From: Leptospirales bacterium
GTDB taxonomy: Bacteria; Spirochaetota; Leptospiria; Leptospirales; Leptospiraceae
Reading direction: 5' to 3'
Length of the DNA stretch: 64,000 nucleotides
NCBI GenBank assembly: GCA_013297885.1
Contig: JAAFIR010000024.1
Location: 1 to 64,000 of the forward strand
Below are positions 1-8,750 of this stretch, one piece after another. Position 1 is the stretch's first letter. Each line of letters opens with the position of its first letter. The translations under genes were made by a program, and so were the position numbers. Below the pieces are notes generated by a model. The model saw nothing but the letters and a program-made list of their open reading frames with translations. It was not told the origin of the DNA and ran no database searches.

Positions 1-189
1 TCCCCCATCTCTTCTCCCAACGCTCTGCTGCTCGAAGCCCATTCTCGTTCCCTTGGGTCACTCTCCCCCATCTCTTCTCCCAACGCTCTGCTGCTCGAAG
101 CCCATTCTCGTTCCCTTGGGTCACTCTCCCCCATCTCTTCTCCCAACGCTCTGCTGCTCGAAGCCCATTCTCGTTCCCTTGGGTCACTC
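1..189. repeat. three exact 63-bp tandem repeats at the window edge
   Basis: Units 1-63, 64-126 and 127-189 are identical base for base, and the array runs off the left edge, so the copy number is a minimum. The unit is clearly GC-richer than the AT-rich sequence that starts at 190. Its length is 21 codons, so any open frame repeats in phase: one plus frame and two minus frames have no stop across the unit. I cannot tell whether it is a VNTR, the end of a repeat-coding gene, or an assembly-edge artefact. No protein is called here. Confidence 0.95.
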
Positions 190-267
190 GAATATATTTA
201 AAATTAACTTGGCAATTTTGGAAAACAGAAAAGTATAGTGCTTTGAATTCATTTCAAGGGAAAAATA

Positions 268-1401
268 ATGCAAACTTCCTTAAAATTACTCATACTAATT
301 TTATTTTTTTTCACTAATTGCTATAAAGACCAAATTTTATTAACAGGTGAAAGACATCACCCCACAACTTCGGATAAATGGATGCTCACATTGGAAAGAT
401 TTCTTCCGAGTAATGGTGCTCCAGCAAGAAAATTTCCTGTTATCATTTGCCACGGTGTGATAGCCAACAGAAATTATTTTAAACTACGTGAAAATGATTC
501 TATCGTTCAAACTTTACGTGAAGCAGGTTATGAAGTTTGGCTTTTAGATTTACGTTCAAGAGAAGGAGGAACTCCTGCAAAACTTTGGTTCAGTGATTCT
601 GACAATCCAGAACACAAAGAGTTTAAATGGAAACATTTATTATCTTCCCAGTGGTGGTTTGGTAATAAAAAATATTCTGATTTTAATTTTGACGATTATG
701 TTTTAAAAGACGCAGACACAGCAATTACTTATGTATTAAATGTTACTGGTGCATCTAAAGTAAATTGGATTGGACATAGCATGGGTGGAATGATTGCATA
801 CACCAGACTTGGAACATTTAACGAAGATAGAATTGAAAACTTAGTCACTATTGGATCCCCTTTTTATTTTCATAAAGATGCAATGGGCAATCAACTCAAA
901 AATATAAATTCTACTTTTGGTTGGACAACAAATATTTTACCAACAGTTCCAACAGGAACAGGTTCTAGAGCTAATGTAAATGGACTTTATACACCATTTT
1001 TAAAATTATTTTTTTATTCAGATAATATTTATCCCGATGATGAACTCCAACTGAAAAGATATTCGTCAGTAAATGAAAGTCCAAAAGTTTTTAAACAATT
1101 TAAAGACGCTATAATTACTGGAGAATTTTCTTCTTATGATAAAGTTTATAACTATACTTACAATTTAAAAAATATCACAACTCCTTCTTTGTTAGTTGCA
1201 GGAAGAAGAGATCATTTAGCTTCCCCTGTAGTTGTTCGTTCCATTTATGAATCAATAAATAGTGTTGATAAAGAAATGCTTACTGTTTCAAGAGGTAATG
1301 GAGCTAAAGAAGATTATGGACATGTTGATTTGATTGTTGGTAAATTCGTGAATAAAGATGTTAATCAACCAATTATCACTTGGTTAAATAAAAGGAATTA
1401 A
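268..1401 (+). CDS. alpha/beta-hydrolase lipoprotein
   Basis: A 377-residue protein with an N-terminal hydrophobic stretch ending FFFTNC, a spirochaete-style lipobox, so Cys18 is the probable lipidated residue. The alpha/beta-hydrolase signs are an HGV oxyanion turn near residue 62, the nucleophile elbow GHSMGG with Ser171, a GRRDH segment near residue 320 that would hold the acid, and a YGHVDL segment near 355 with the catalytic His. The family hydrolyses esters, amides or lipids; the substrate is not visible. It is 2 nt from the next gene, which looks like a diverged paralogue, so they are probably one transcript. An AAGGG sits about 10 nt before the ATG. Confidence 0.8.
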   Translation: MQTSLKLLILILFFFTNCYKDQILLTGERHHPTTSDKWMLTLERFLPSNGAPARKFPVIICHGVIANRNYFKLRENDSIVQTLREAGYEVWLLDLRSREGGTPAKLWFSDSDNPEHKEFKWKHLLSSQWWFGNKKYSDFNFDDYVLKDADTAITYVLNVTGASKVNWIGHSMGGMIAYTRLGTFNEDRIENLVTIGSPFYFHKDAMGNQLKNINSTFGWTTNILPTVPTGTGSRANVNGLYTPFLKLFFYSDNIYPDDELQLKRYSSVNESPKVFKQFKDAIITGEFSSYDKVYNYTYNLKNITTPSLLVAGRRDHLASPVVVRSIYESINSVDKEMLTVSRGNGAKEDYGHVDLIVGKFVNKDVNQPIITWLNKRN

Positions 1402-1403
1402 GA

Positions 1404-2459
1404 ATGAAAAAAATTATTTTATTTACATTAATATTATTGATTGCATGTGCAACTCCAAGAAGTAATTTTACTACTAAAGTTGATTCTAGAATTAGTTTAA
1501 ATGTTACAACTTATCCAAAAATCCCTAATTTGATATTTAATACAATCAAACCTTCTATTGTGATTATTGGACCAATTCTATTTAAACCAACTGCGTTATT
1601 CAGAATTGATGATAAAAAAGAATTTGGTTTAATTCCTTATTTGAATAAAGCTGGATACGATGTTTATTTAGTAAGTAATAGTAGTGATAAAGTTGATTTA
1701 GATCTTCAAGCTCTAGAACTTCAAGAAATTCTTCAAAACGTAGTTACAATTTCAAAAAATGAAAATATTATTTTGGGTGGAACTTCTGTTGCTGGACAAA
1801 CAATTTTTAAGTTTTTAAGAAATGATTTTGGACAATTTCCTACTTATAAAATCAAAAAATTATTTTTTATTGGAACCGGAGTAGATTATAATTACCCAAA
1901 TAATTTTGTAGATAATGAAATTGATTCAGTTAATAAAAAAAGCAACCAAATTTGTTCAGATAATATCAAAAATAGTTTTTGTGAAAAATATATTACTGAA
2001 GGAAATATTAACGAAAATTATAAATACAATTCTAATATTTTAAAAGAAAAATATGTAAATTATAAAAATTTCAAAAAAGAAGTTTTCCAGTTTTTACCGA
2101 AAATTTCTAAAAATGCTTTGGAGGATGTTCCAGATTCAGTTTTTCAAATTCCAACTTTTGTTGCTTATGGAAAAATTGACAATGTTAGTCCAGAAGAGTC
2201 AGTTTATCCTTTAATTCAAAAAATCAATCCAAAAGAATTTGGCTTTTTTTCTAAAGTTCATATTTTTTTCAAAGAAACTTTCACTAAACATAAAGAACCA
2301 CTTCATAGCAAAGTTGTAGAAATGAGCGTTGCAAATTCAAAATCTCAAGATTATGACCATGCAGATTTATTTATGTATGAAAATAAAGGTTTGTTTTTTA
2401 CAGATAGAGTGGAATCAGAATTATATAAACCACTTAAATACTGGTTAAATAAAGAATAA
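1404..2459 (+). CDS. diverged alpha/beta-hydrolase-like lipoprotein
   Basis: A 351-residue protein with a lipoprotein signal ending LLIAC (Cys15). Segment order matches the upstream hydrolase: a PSIVIIGPI strand where HG would be, GTSVAG in place of the GxSxG elbow, a FVAYGKIDNVSPEES segment where the acid loop falls, and YDHADLF where the catalytic His segment falls. The elbow Ser, Asp and His may still be present, but the elbow is not canonical (GTSVAG), so activity is uncertain. Probably an outer-membrane or periplasmic lipoprotein produced with its neighbour. The next gene starts 4 nt after its stop. Confidence 0.6.
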   Translation: MKKIILFTLILLIACATPRSNFTTKVDSRISLNVTTYPKIPNLIFNTIKPSIVIIGPILFKPTALFRIDDKKEFGLIPYLNKAGYDVYLVSNSSDKVDLDLQALELQEILQNVVTISKNENIILGGTSVAGQTIFKFLRNDFGQFPTYKIKKLFFIGTGVDYNYPNNFVDNEIDSVNKKSNQICSDNIKNSFCEKYITEGNINENYKYNSNILKEKYVNYKNFKKEVFQFLPKISKNALEDVPDSVFQIPTFVAYGKIDNVSPEESVYPLIQKINPKEFGFFSKVHIFFKETFTKHKEPLHSKVVEMSVANSKSQDYDHADLFMYENKGLFFTDRVESELYKPLKYWLNKE

Positions 2460-2463
2460 TTTT

Positions 2464-3006
2464 ATGAGGCTTGTGAAATTCATAAGTCTCTTATTGCTTT
2501 TTCCAATTTTTATTTTTCCAGATAGAACATTTACTGAAAAACCCGATTTTTTAGATTATCATTTTCCAGATGAAAAATTGCCACGCCAAAATATGTTACG
2601 TTTTCCTTATTCTGGTGTCATGATTTCAGCATTTTGCAGTTTTAAAAAAAACAAATCATACCAAAGTAGAGAATGTAAAGCTTGGAAAGTTTATGATTAT
2701 ATTGATTCTGGACAATTAGTACCATTAATTCGAGAAAAAGGGTTTTTTACAGAATCAGATCCCAAAACAAGAGTTGCAAATTTAATTTGTAAGGAAGTTA
2801 GTGGAATTATAGAAACTGAAGTAGATGAATATTCTATTAATGGCAGAAGACAAGACCCAGAAGATTTTTGCACATTCCGAGATGGAAGCTCAGTTCCTTA
2901 TAAAGGAATTTTGCTATATATTTATAGGAATGCTCCTCAAATCAAAAAAGAAATTGAGTCTGAAAGAAAAAAAAGAGCTGAAGCTAAAAAGAAACTCAAA
3001 CTCTAA
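2464..3006 (+). CDS. secreted hypothetical protein
   Basis: A 180-residue protein with a clear signal peptide (MRLVKF then a leucine-rich core ending near FIFPD). The mature part has several Cys residues (CSF, REC, LIC, DFC) that could form disulphides in the periplasm. The C terminus is a Lys/Glu-rich, probably helical tail ending KKKLKL. No family recognised. It follows the two hydrolase lipoproteins by 4 nt and probably shares their transcript. Its last 11 bases overlap the 3' end of panC on the other strand. Confidence 0.6.
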   Translation: MRLVKFISLLLLFPIFIFPDRTFTEKPDFLDYHFPDEKLPRQNMLRFPYSGVMISAFCSFKKNKSYQSRECKAWKVYDYIDSGQLVPLIREKGFFTESDPKTRVANLICKEVSGIIETEVDEYSINGRRQDPEDFCTFRDGSSVPYKGILLYIYRNAPQIKKEIESERKKRAEAKKKLKL

Positions 3007-3847
3007 CTATTATATTATCAATTAATCTCACTTCGCCAAAAAATATTGCACATGCAATTAAAACAACTCCTCGAACTTCTGGAACTGATGAAAGTGTTTT
3101 TGCATCTAAAATTTCTAGGTAATCCAATTTTAATTTATCTGATGTAATTGCTGTGGTGATAAAAATTCTTTTTACTGCTTGAATGTTTCTACCACCAGTT
3201 TTTAAATACTCCTGTACTTTTTGAAAAGCTATAGGAATATTTTTAGCAAAAGTTCTTTGTTCATAAGTAAGTCTTGCATTTCTTGAACTTAGTGCAAGTC
3301 CATCTTCATCACGAACTGTGTTAACAACATTTACAACTAAATTAAAATTTGTATATTTTACAAATTCTTTAATCAGCAGATATTGTTGGTAATCTTTTTT
3401 TCCAAAATAAGCATTTGTTGGTTCAACAATATGAAACAAAACTGAAATCACAAGTAGCACACCTTCAAAATGTCCTGGTCTAGCAGTGGCACATAAACTT
3501 TTTGTCAAATGAGGAATTTTCATTTGAAGATCAGGGATTTTTCCGTTGTCATAAATATCTTCTTTGTCGGGCATATAAACGGCATCTACTTCAGAAAGTC
3601 TACAAATTTCTAAATCTGATTCTTCGTTTTTTGGGTAGTTTATAAAATCGGATTCATTATTAAATTGAGCAGGATTTACAAATATGGAAACTACAGTTAC
3701 ATCGTTGTATTTATTTGATTCATCTATTAGTTTTTTATGACCTTGGTGTAAAAATCCCATAGTTGGAACAAAACCAATTTTTTTGCCTTCAGCTTTCCAC
3801 TCTGCAATTTTTTCTTTTAAAAGAATTTTGTTATAATAGATTTCCAT
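2996..3847 (-). CDS. panC: pantothenate synthetase
   Basis: This 283-residue cytoplasmic enzyme condenses pantoate and beta-alanine using ATP, the last step of pantothenate (vitamin B5, CoA precursor) synthesis. Diagnostic segments are PTMGFLHQGH at 28-37 (HIGH-type nucleotide site), GHFEGV at 125-130, YFGKKDYQQ at 147-155, and DGLALSSRN near 182-190 (KMSKS-equivalent). Length is normal for PanC. It is the last gene of an ssb-pirin-panC run, 43 nt after the pirin gene. Its 3' end overlaps the convergent secreted-protein gene. Confidence 0.95.
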   Translation of the reverse strand: MEIYYNKILLKEKIAEWKAEGKKIGFVPTMGFLHQGHKKLIDESNKYNDVTVVSIFVNPAQFNNESDFINYPKNEESDLEICRLSEVDAVYMPDKEDIYDNGKIPDLQMKIPHLTKSLCATARPGHFEGVLLVISVLFHIVEPTNAYFGKKDYQQYLLIKEFVKYTNFNLVVNVVNTVRDEDGLALSSRNARLTYEQRTFAKNIPIAFQKVQEYLKTGGRNIQAVKRIFITTAITSDKLKLDYLEILDAKTLSSVPEVRGVVLIACAIFFGEVRLIDNIIVRV

Positions 3848-3890
3848 AATGATAAGAACTTTTTTTTGTAATTTTTTTCAAGTAGTTTAT

Positions 3891-4724
3891 TTACTTTAAA
3901 AACTTTCCTGAATTAAAATCTTCTATAGCTTGGTAGATTTCTTTTTCAGTGTTCATAACAAATGGTCCATATTGAACAACAGGTTCGTTTATTGGCTCAC
4001 CTAAAACAATTATTCCTTGTGAAATAGAATCTTTTTTATTTTGGAATTGAATATACTTGCCATTTGAAAAAACACCGAGATCACCTTCTTTTAAACTCAT
4101 TTGGTTTGATTCAACTTCACCTGAAATCATATGAACAAATCCGTTATAATTTTCCGGTACATCAATATGCATTAATTGGTTTGGTTTAATTTTAAAATCG
4201 AAGTATAAAACAGGTGTTAGATTTTTTGCAGGACCTTTTTTACCAGAAACTTCTCCTGATAAAATTTCCAAAATAAAATTATCAGTTTCTAAAAATTTCC
4301 AATCTTTTTTTAAGTAGTCATTATAACCGGGTTTAGTCATTTTTAAATTGGAAGGTAAATTAACCCAAAGTTGGTAACCTCTAAGAAGACCAGTTTTTTG
4401 TTTTGGAAATTCTGAATGTACTATTCCACGACCAGCTGTCATCCATTGTACTGAACCTGTTTCCAAAATTCCTTTATTTCCCATAGAATCTTTATGTTCC
4501 ATGATACCCTCTAATAGATAAGTAACTGTTTCAAATCCTCTATGCGGATGATCTGGAAATCCAGCTAAATAATCATTTGGATTATCAGAACGAAATTCAT
4601 CTAGCATCAAAAAAGGATCTAAGAATCGAATTTCTTCTGTTCCGATATATCTTTTTAGTTTAACTCCTGCTCCATCTGAAACAGAAATTCCTTTGTGAAT
4701 TGAAATAATTTTTCTATGAAACAT
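3891..4724 (-). CDS. pirin family protein
   Basis: A 277-residue bicupin. The N-terminal cupin carries the pirin metal ligands: His59 and His61 in PDHPHRGFETVTYLLEG, His103 and Glu105 in GIVHSEFP. Family members bind Fe or Ni and have been described as quercetinases or redox-state-dependent transcription cofactors; the role here cannot be told. Its start overlaps the ssb stop as TAATG, so it is translationally coupled to ssb, and panC follows at 43 nt. Confidence 0.92.
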   Translation of the reverse strand: MFHRKIISIHKGISVSDGAGVKLKRYIGTEEIRFLDPFLMLDEFRSDNPNDYLAGFPDHPHRGFETVTYLLEGIMEHKDSMGNKGILETGSVQWMTAGRGIVHSEFPKQKTGLLRGYQLWVNLPSNLKMTKPGYNDYLKKDWKFLETDNFILEILSGEVSGKKGPAKNLTPVLYFDFKIKPNQLMHIDVPENYNGFVHMISGEVESNQMSLKEGDLGVFSNGKYIQFQNKKDSISQGIIVLGEPINEPVVQYGPFVMNTEKEIYQAIEDFNSGKFLK

Positions 4725-5158
4725 TAAAAAATATCATCCACCGAAACTTCATTCATTGAAGAACCGTTTGATGAAGATGAATAAGAATTTTCATTTGAGG
4801 ATTGTGATGAAGAACTGCTACCTCCAGAGGGTTTGCTACCTAGAAGTTGAAAATTATCAACACGTACTTTTATTCTTGACATTTTTTTCCCGTCTTGTCC
4901 ATCCCAAGTGTCTTGTTCTAGTCGACCTTGAACCATAACTTGTGTACCTTTTTTTCCATAATCTCTCATAATTTCAGCAAGTTTTCCCCAAATCACACAA
5001 TCAAAGTAACTAACTTCTTCTTTTTTTTCATTATTAACTGTATAAGTTCGATTGTTTGCAATACTAATATTCACCAAAGATGACTGACCAGCCATTTTAA
5101 ATTCAGGGTCTCTTGTGAGCCTTCCAATTAAAACTACACTATTCAAATCTGTTGCCAT
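4724..5158 (-). CDS. ssb: single-stranded DNA-binding protein
   Basis: A 144-residue protein with an N-terminal OB fold (LIGRLTRDPEFK near 12, FDCVIWGKLAE near 52, GRLEQDTWDGQDGK near 77). A Ser/Asn/Gly-rich linker follows, ending in the acidic tip DDIF that recruits replication and repair proteins. It coats single-stranded DNA during replication, repair and recombination. A strong ribosome site (AGGAG, 8 nt before ATG) and a TATAAT box lie just upstream. It heads the ssb-pirin-panC run. Confidence 0.96.
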   Translation of the reverse strand: MATDLNSVVLIGRLTRDPEFKMAGQSSLVNISIANNRTYTVNNEKKEEVSYFDCVIWGKLAEIMRDYGKKGTQVMVQGRLEQDTWDGQDGKKMSRIKVRVDNFQLLGSKPSGGSSSSSQSSNENSYSSSSNGSSMNEVSVDDIF

Positions 5159-5159
5159 A

Positions 5160-5200
5160 TTTTTCTCCTATGAATCTATTATAACCAAACTGGGGACAAA
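5160..5200 (-). promoter_or_regulatory. probable ssb promoter and ribosome site
   Basis: Read on the minus strand, TATAAT lies at 5183-5178, about 20 nt before the start codon, followed by AGGAG at 5170-5166. A TTGTCC about 17 nt before the -10 box could serve as the -35. If used, the 5' leader would be only about 10-15 nt. This rests on sequence match alone. Confidence 0.4.
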
Positions 5201-5278
5201 TTAGAAATTTTATACAAATTTTCTAAAAAAAAGAACTTTTAATTAAAAAAAAATAGTGGAACAAACTTATTTATTCAT

Positions 5279-6928
5279 TCAAGGCACAACTTGTTCTCTA
5301 TTTGGTTCTGGATTAGTTTCAGGAATTTTATTTGGTTCGGGATTTACTCTGATAGAATCAGGGGTTAACCCCTGAGTTGAAGGTTCTTCAACAAATGTTT
5401 TTACAGGTTGAACAATTTCTTTTTGTTGAGGAGGGTTACCTTTATAATCTACAAAGCTAACGAACTCAGGATCAGAAAGCCATTTTTTAAAACTGAAATC
5501 AATTTTAGCTTTGATCCAATAAATTGGTTTTTTTGTGGCAGCTTTAAAAAGTAATTCTTTTGTTTTAATTAAATCATTTCTGTTAGAATAAATCTTTGCA
5601 AGTAAATAATTTGCAGCAGAAAATTCAGGAAGTTTTTCTAAATTTTTTTCAGCACTAGAAAATTTGTTTTGGTAAAAATAATTTTTTCCTAATGCAAAAA
5701 TCAATTTTTTATTTCCGGGTTTTATTTTGGAATAAGGAATTAAATATTTTAAACCTAATTTATATTTTGCTCGATTGGTATAAAAAAAACCACTGATCAA
5801 AAGACTTTCTGCAAATTTATCTGGAAGCCTATTCAAACTAGAATACTCTTTGTTTATCCAACGATTTAATTGAAATAAATTCTTATATCCGATTTTTTTT
5901 TCACCAAGTGCAATATTAGATAAAGATTTATACATCAAACCTTCTTTATTATTTGAATCTTTTTTTAATACTTCTTCAGAAATTTTTCTTGTATAAGCAT
6001 AATCTCCGTTTTCATAGTTTAATCTCATAATCGGAATTAGAGGAGTGAGACTTGGATTAAATTCATATGCTTTGAAATATAAAAATAATGCAGTGTTAGT
6101 GTTTCCTAATTTTTGTTCAGCCTGACCTTGGTTCAAATATAAATAATATAAAAGTTGTTTATCATTGATTTCATCAGAAAGTTTTTTTGCTTTTTCAAAA
6201 TATTCTGAAGCAAGTTTAAAATCATTTAATCGAAGTTTAGTCATTCCAGCTTTATACAAATAATTTTTATTTCCAGGATTGATATTTATTAATTCATTTA
6301 AAAATTTATCTGCTTTTTCAAACTCTTCTTTTTTTATTAAGTTTAAAGCTTGGTTCCATTTTTTTTCTTCGGCGGAATCTTCTTTTTCAACTTCTTCTCT
6401 TTTTGGTTTTGGTTCTTCTTTTCTAATTATGACTTCTTCTTTTTCACGCTCTTTTTCTTTTTTCTCTTCGGGTTTTTTTCTAGAAACTTCATCAACTCTT
6501 GCATAACCTGGATCATTTCCATTATTTGCAGCAGCTTTATCTCTCATCTTCAATGCTTCACGATGATTAGGATCCAACTTCAAAAGTTTATTTGAATAAT
6601 GGGAAACCAAATCCCAATTCCCAGTATATTGGTAATACAATAGAATTTTAACTAAACTAGTTTTTTTATACTTTGCATTTAATTGTAAATCAACTGCTTT
6701 ACGAAACATATTTGTAGCTTTACCAAAATCTTTTTCTGATTCATAAATATAACCCATCAACATATATGGTTCACCATCTGATGGATTTTCTTTTGAATAT
6801 TCAGTAAAAAGTTTTATTGCTTTTTGGAATTGTCTTTGTGCAAAAGCTTTTTTTCCTTCTTTTAATGTTGCAAAAATACTTGTTGAAAAATAGAATAAAA
6901 GTATAACAAAATATAGAATTTTCTTCAT
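5279..6928 (-). CDS. secreted TPR-repeat protein
   Basis: A 549-residue protein with a signal peptide (MKKILYFVILLFYFSTSIFA). Residues about 20-135 hold TPR units (AFAQRQFQKAIKLF, GEPYMLMGYIYESEKDFGKA). A highly charged Glu/Lys/Arg linker spans about 150-195, then more TPR units run to about 480 (WNQALNLIKKEEFEKADKFL, LYKAGMTKLRLNDFKLASEYF). The tail is rich in Pro, Asn and Glu (NPEPNKIPETNPEPN). TPRs are protein-interaction scaffolds; the location is probably periplasmic. It is divergent from the SHOCT lipoprotein and element A. Confidence 0.8.
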   Translation of the reverse strand: MKKILYFVILLFYFSTSIFATLKEGKKAFAQRQFQKAIKLFTEYSKENPSDGEPYMLMGYIYESEKDFGKATNMFRKAVDLQLNAKYKKTSLVKILLYYQYTGNWDLVSHYSNKLLKLDPNHREALKMRDKAAANNGNDPGYARVDEVSRKKPEEKKEKEREKEEVIIRKEEPKPKREEVEKEDSAEEKKWNQALNLIKKEEFEKADKFLNELININPGNKNYLYKAGMTKLRLNDFKLASEYFEKAKKLSDEINDKQLLYYLYLNQGQAEQKLGNTNTALFLYFKAYEFNPSLTPLIPIMRLNYENGDYAYTRKISEEVLKKDSNNKEGLMYKSLSNIALGEKKIGYKNLFQLNRWINKEYSSLNRLPDKFAESLLISGFFYTNRAKYKLGLKYLIPYSKIKPGNKKLIFALGKNYFYQNKFSSAEKNLEKLPEFSAANYLLAKIYSNRNDLIKTKELLFKAATKKPIYWIKAKIDFSFKKWLSDPEFVSFVDYKGNPPQQKEIVQPVKTFVEEPSTQGLTPDSIRVNPEPNKIPETNPEPNREQVVP

Positions 6929-7061
6929 GAAAACTAAACTTAAACAGAATCAATTTTTGAAAAGGATGTTAAAAAATTATTTTAGCGACTACTTCTCAGA
7001 ACACTTTCAAGATATTTATTTTTCTAACTTTTTAAAAGATATAATTTCATCAAAATATTTT

Positions 7062-7181
7062 GGGCGAATTTTTTTTCAAGCAGTAGGAAGACAATGGGTC
7101 TTGACCCACTGCCAAAAGCTTGAAAAAAAAACGGGCTTTCAACTACTTCCGCTGAAGCGGAAACGTTTCAATCCCTTTCGC
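7062..7181 (-). repeat. structured dispersed element, copy A
   Basis: Read on the minus strand: outer-stem arm GCGAA (7181-7177), A, inner-stem GGG, ATTGA, AAC, G; hairpin 1 (TTTCCGCTTCAGCGGAA); TA, GTT, GAAAG, inner-stem partner CCC, G; hairpin 2 in a long T/A-flanked palindrome; outer-stem partner TTCGC, then CC. Hairpin 2 carries a GTGGGTCAAGACCCA-type core that also appears, as GTGGGTTGAAACCCAC, in hairpin 1 of copy B. The element lies directly before the SHOCT lipoprotein gene. Confidence 0.85.
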
Positions 7182-7859
7182 TTGTATTGTTTAATCTTAT
7201 TTGTATTGAACAGTGATTGTAAAACAGTGCAAACAGAAAATTTGATTTATAAATCAGAATCTATTTTAGTATATGAATTAAAATCTTCTTCTGTGGAATT
7301 TAGAAATCCAGAAATTCTTTTTCCAATTTTTTTAGAATTGTACAAATCTAAAGATAAAAAAGAAAAAATAATTTTACTTGAAAACTTTGAAAAAATAATT
7401 CCAATTTTAAATAAAAAAACAAATTATTTAATCATTCAAAAAATAGAAGATTCAATTTCTCCTTATACACGTTTTTTAAGAACTAGTTTTGAATTGAATT
7501 TACAAAAAGAAAATATTGAAATTTATTTTTTTGAAATAGATAAATCATTTAATTTAGGAACTAATATTGAATTTCAAGATTGGGCAGTTTTGCAAAATAC
7601 TGAAAAAAAATGCAATTCATTTCCAAAAGTCTTTTTTGATAAAAAAGGAATGGAATACAAAAAATTGGAAAATTGTAAAAATCAATTTTATTTTCTAGAA
7701 ATTGATAAAGATAAATTTTTTGCACCTGAAACAATCGAAAAAAAAATCAAACCAAGTGCCGAGTTAAGACTTGAAAAATTAAAATTACTTTTAAAAAAAG
7801 GTTTAATTTCCAAAGAAGATTATGAACTAAAAAAAGCAGAAATATTAGGAGAATTATGA
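7182..7859 (+). CDS. SHOCT-domain lipoprotein-like protein
   Basis: The open frame starts at 6927, but its first 85 codons run through element A and overlap the TPR gene start, so they are unlikely to be native. I place the start at the TTG at 7182, the first base after the element. This gives a short hydrophobic leader ending LNSDC, a poor but possible spirochaetal lipobox, and a protein of 225 residues. The middle has no family I recognise. The C terminus (ELRLEKLKLLLKKGLISKE, then EILGEL) is a SHOCT motif. The stop overlaps the rsmE start by 4 nt. A longer form that includes element-encoded residues cannot be excluded. Confidence 0.6.
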   Translation: MYCLILFVLNSDCKTVQTENLIYKSESILVYELKSSSVEFRNPEILFPIFLELYKSKDKKEKIILLENFEKIIPILNKKTNYLIIQKIEDSISPYTRFLRTSFELNLQKENIEIYFFEIDKSFNLGTNIEFQDWAVLQNTEKKCNSFPKVFFDKKGMEYKKLENCKNQFYFLEIDKDKFFAPETIEKKIKPSAELRLEKLKLLLKKGLISKEDYELKKAEILGEL

Positions 7860-8536
7860 TTTTTTTTAGAGAAAATTTTCAGTTTAGTGAAAAAATTGAT
7901 TTAACAAAAGATGAAATTGAACATCTTAGAAGCCTACGATTAAATGAGGTTGAAAAAGAAATTGAATATAGAGATGGAAATGGAAATTCTTATTTTTATT
8001 CATTTAGTTCAAAACAAAAAACAGGTTCTTTAATTGATAAAAAAAATTTTCAAATTCAAAAATTAAATTTATCTATTGCTTCTGCAATTCCAAAATCTCA
8101 CAGACTAGAATTTTTACTTCAAAAAACAACTGAACTTGGAATTGATAATTTGTATTTTATAAATTTTTTTCAATCTGATAGAAAAGAAATTAATCTAGAA
8201 AGATGTAAAAAAATTTTACTGGAAGCTTGTATTCAATCCAAAAGACACACTATTCCTGAAATAAAAATTTATTCTAGTTTAGAAAAATTTATTTTAGAAC
8301 ATCCTAATTCTTTTTATTTAAATCCAGAAGCAAATGAGAAAATTTCAGAAATTGAAGATTGGAATTTGATTCCAATTATTGGACCAGAAGGTGGATTTAG
8401 AAAAGAAGAAGTTGATTTAATGGAGAAAAATAATTTAAAACAATTTAAACTTGGAGAAACAATTCTCAAAATTGAAACTGCTTGTATTTATCTAACAAGT
8501 TTAAAAAAATTTCATTTAGAATCACCTCATTCTTAA
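7856..8536 (+). CDS. rsmE: 16S rRNA m3U1498 methyltransferase, RsmE family
   Basis: A 226-residue SPOUT-class methyltransferase that N3-methylates U1498 of 16S rRNA using SAM. The C-terminal knot motifs are clear: PIIGPEGGFRKEEVDLM near 176-192 and LGETILKIETACIYL near 203-217. The N terminus (EIEHLRSLRLNEVEKE) matches the PUA-like RNA-binding domain that begins these proteins. ATGA overlap with the preceding gene implies translational coupling. Element B follows 21 nt after the stop. Confidence 0.92.
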   Translation: MIFFRENFQFSEKIDLTKDEIEHLRSLRLNEVEKEIEYRDGNGNSYFYSFSSKQKTGSLIDKKNFQIQKLNLSIASAIPKSHRLEFLLQKTTELGIDNLYFINFFQSDRKEINLERCKKILLEACIQSKRHTIPEIKIYSSLEKFILEHPNSFYLNPEANEKISEIEDWNLIPIIGPEGGFRKEEVDLMEKNNLKQFKLGETILKIETACIYLTSLKKFHLESPHS

Positions 8537-8557
8537 GAACAGTTTTTCTATTAACAA

Positions 8558-8747
8558 GCGAAAGTGATTGTAGCGTTTCCTAAGACAGCTGGTAGCTACC
8601 AGCTGTGCAGTGGGTTGAAACCCACTGTCTTGGGAAGTAGCGAAAAGCACGGTTTTTTTACCTAACCCTGTTAGCCTAATAGAGAAGGGAAGGCGGTGTA
8701 ATATTATTCAATTCAAACATAATTGGGTTAGGTGAAAAAATTCGCCC
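8558..8747 (+). repeat. structured dispersed element, copy B
   Basis: Box 1 GCGAAAGTGATTGTAGCG is at 8558-8575. Hairpin 1 is compound: arms AAGACA 8582-8587 and TGTCTT 8626-8631 enclose a 16-bp palindrome at 8588-8603 and CAGTGGGTTGAAACCCACTG at 8608-8627. Box 2 GTAGCGAAAAGCACGG ends at 8652. Hairpin 2 pairs CCTAACCC 8661-8668 with GGGTTAGG 8725-8732. The outer-stem partner TTCGC is at 8741-8745, then CC. The inner stem is GTG/CAC. It lies between convergent rsmE and an outer-membrane-protein gene whose stop codon is 3 nt past its end. Confidence 0.88.
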
Positions 8748-8750
8748 AAA

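Noticed and set aside
53-238. Protein of 61 residues across the 63-bp repeats
   Set aside because: The frame is just the tandem repeat read through into AT-rich sequence; no ribosome site or family support.
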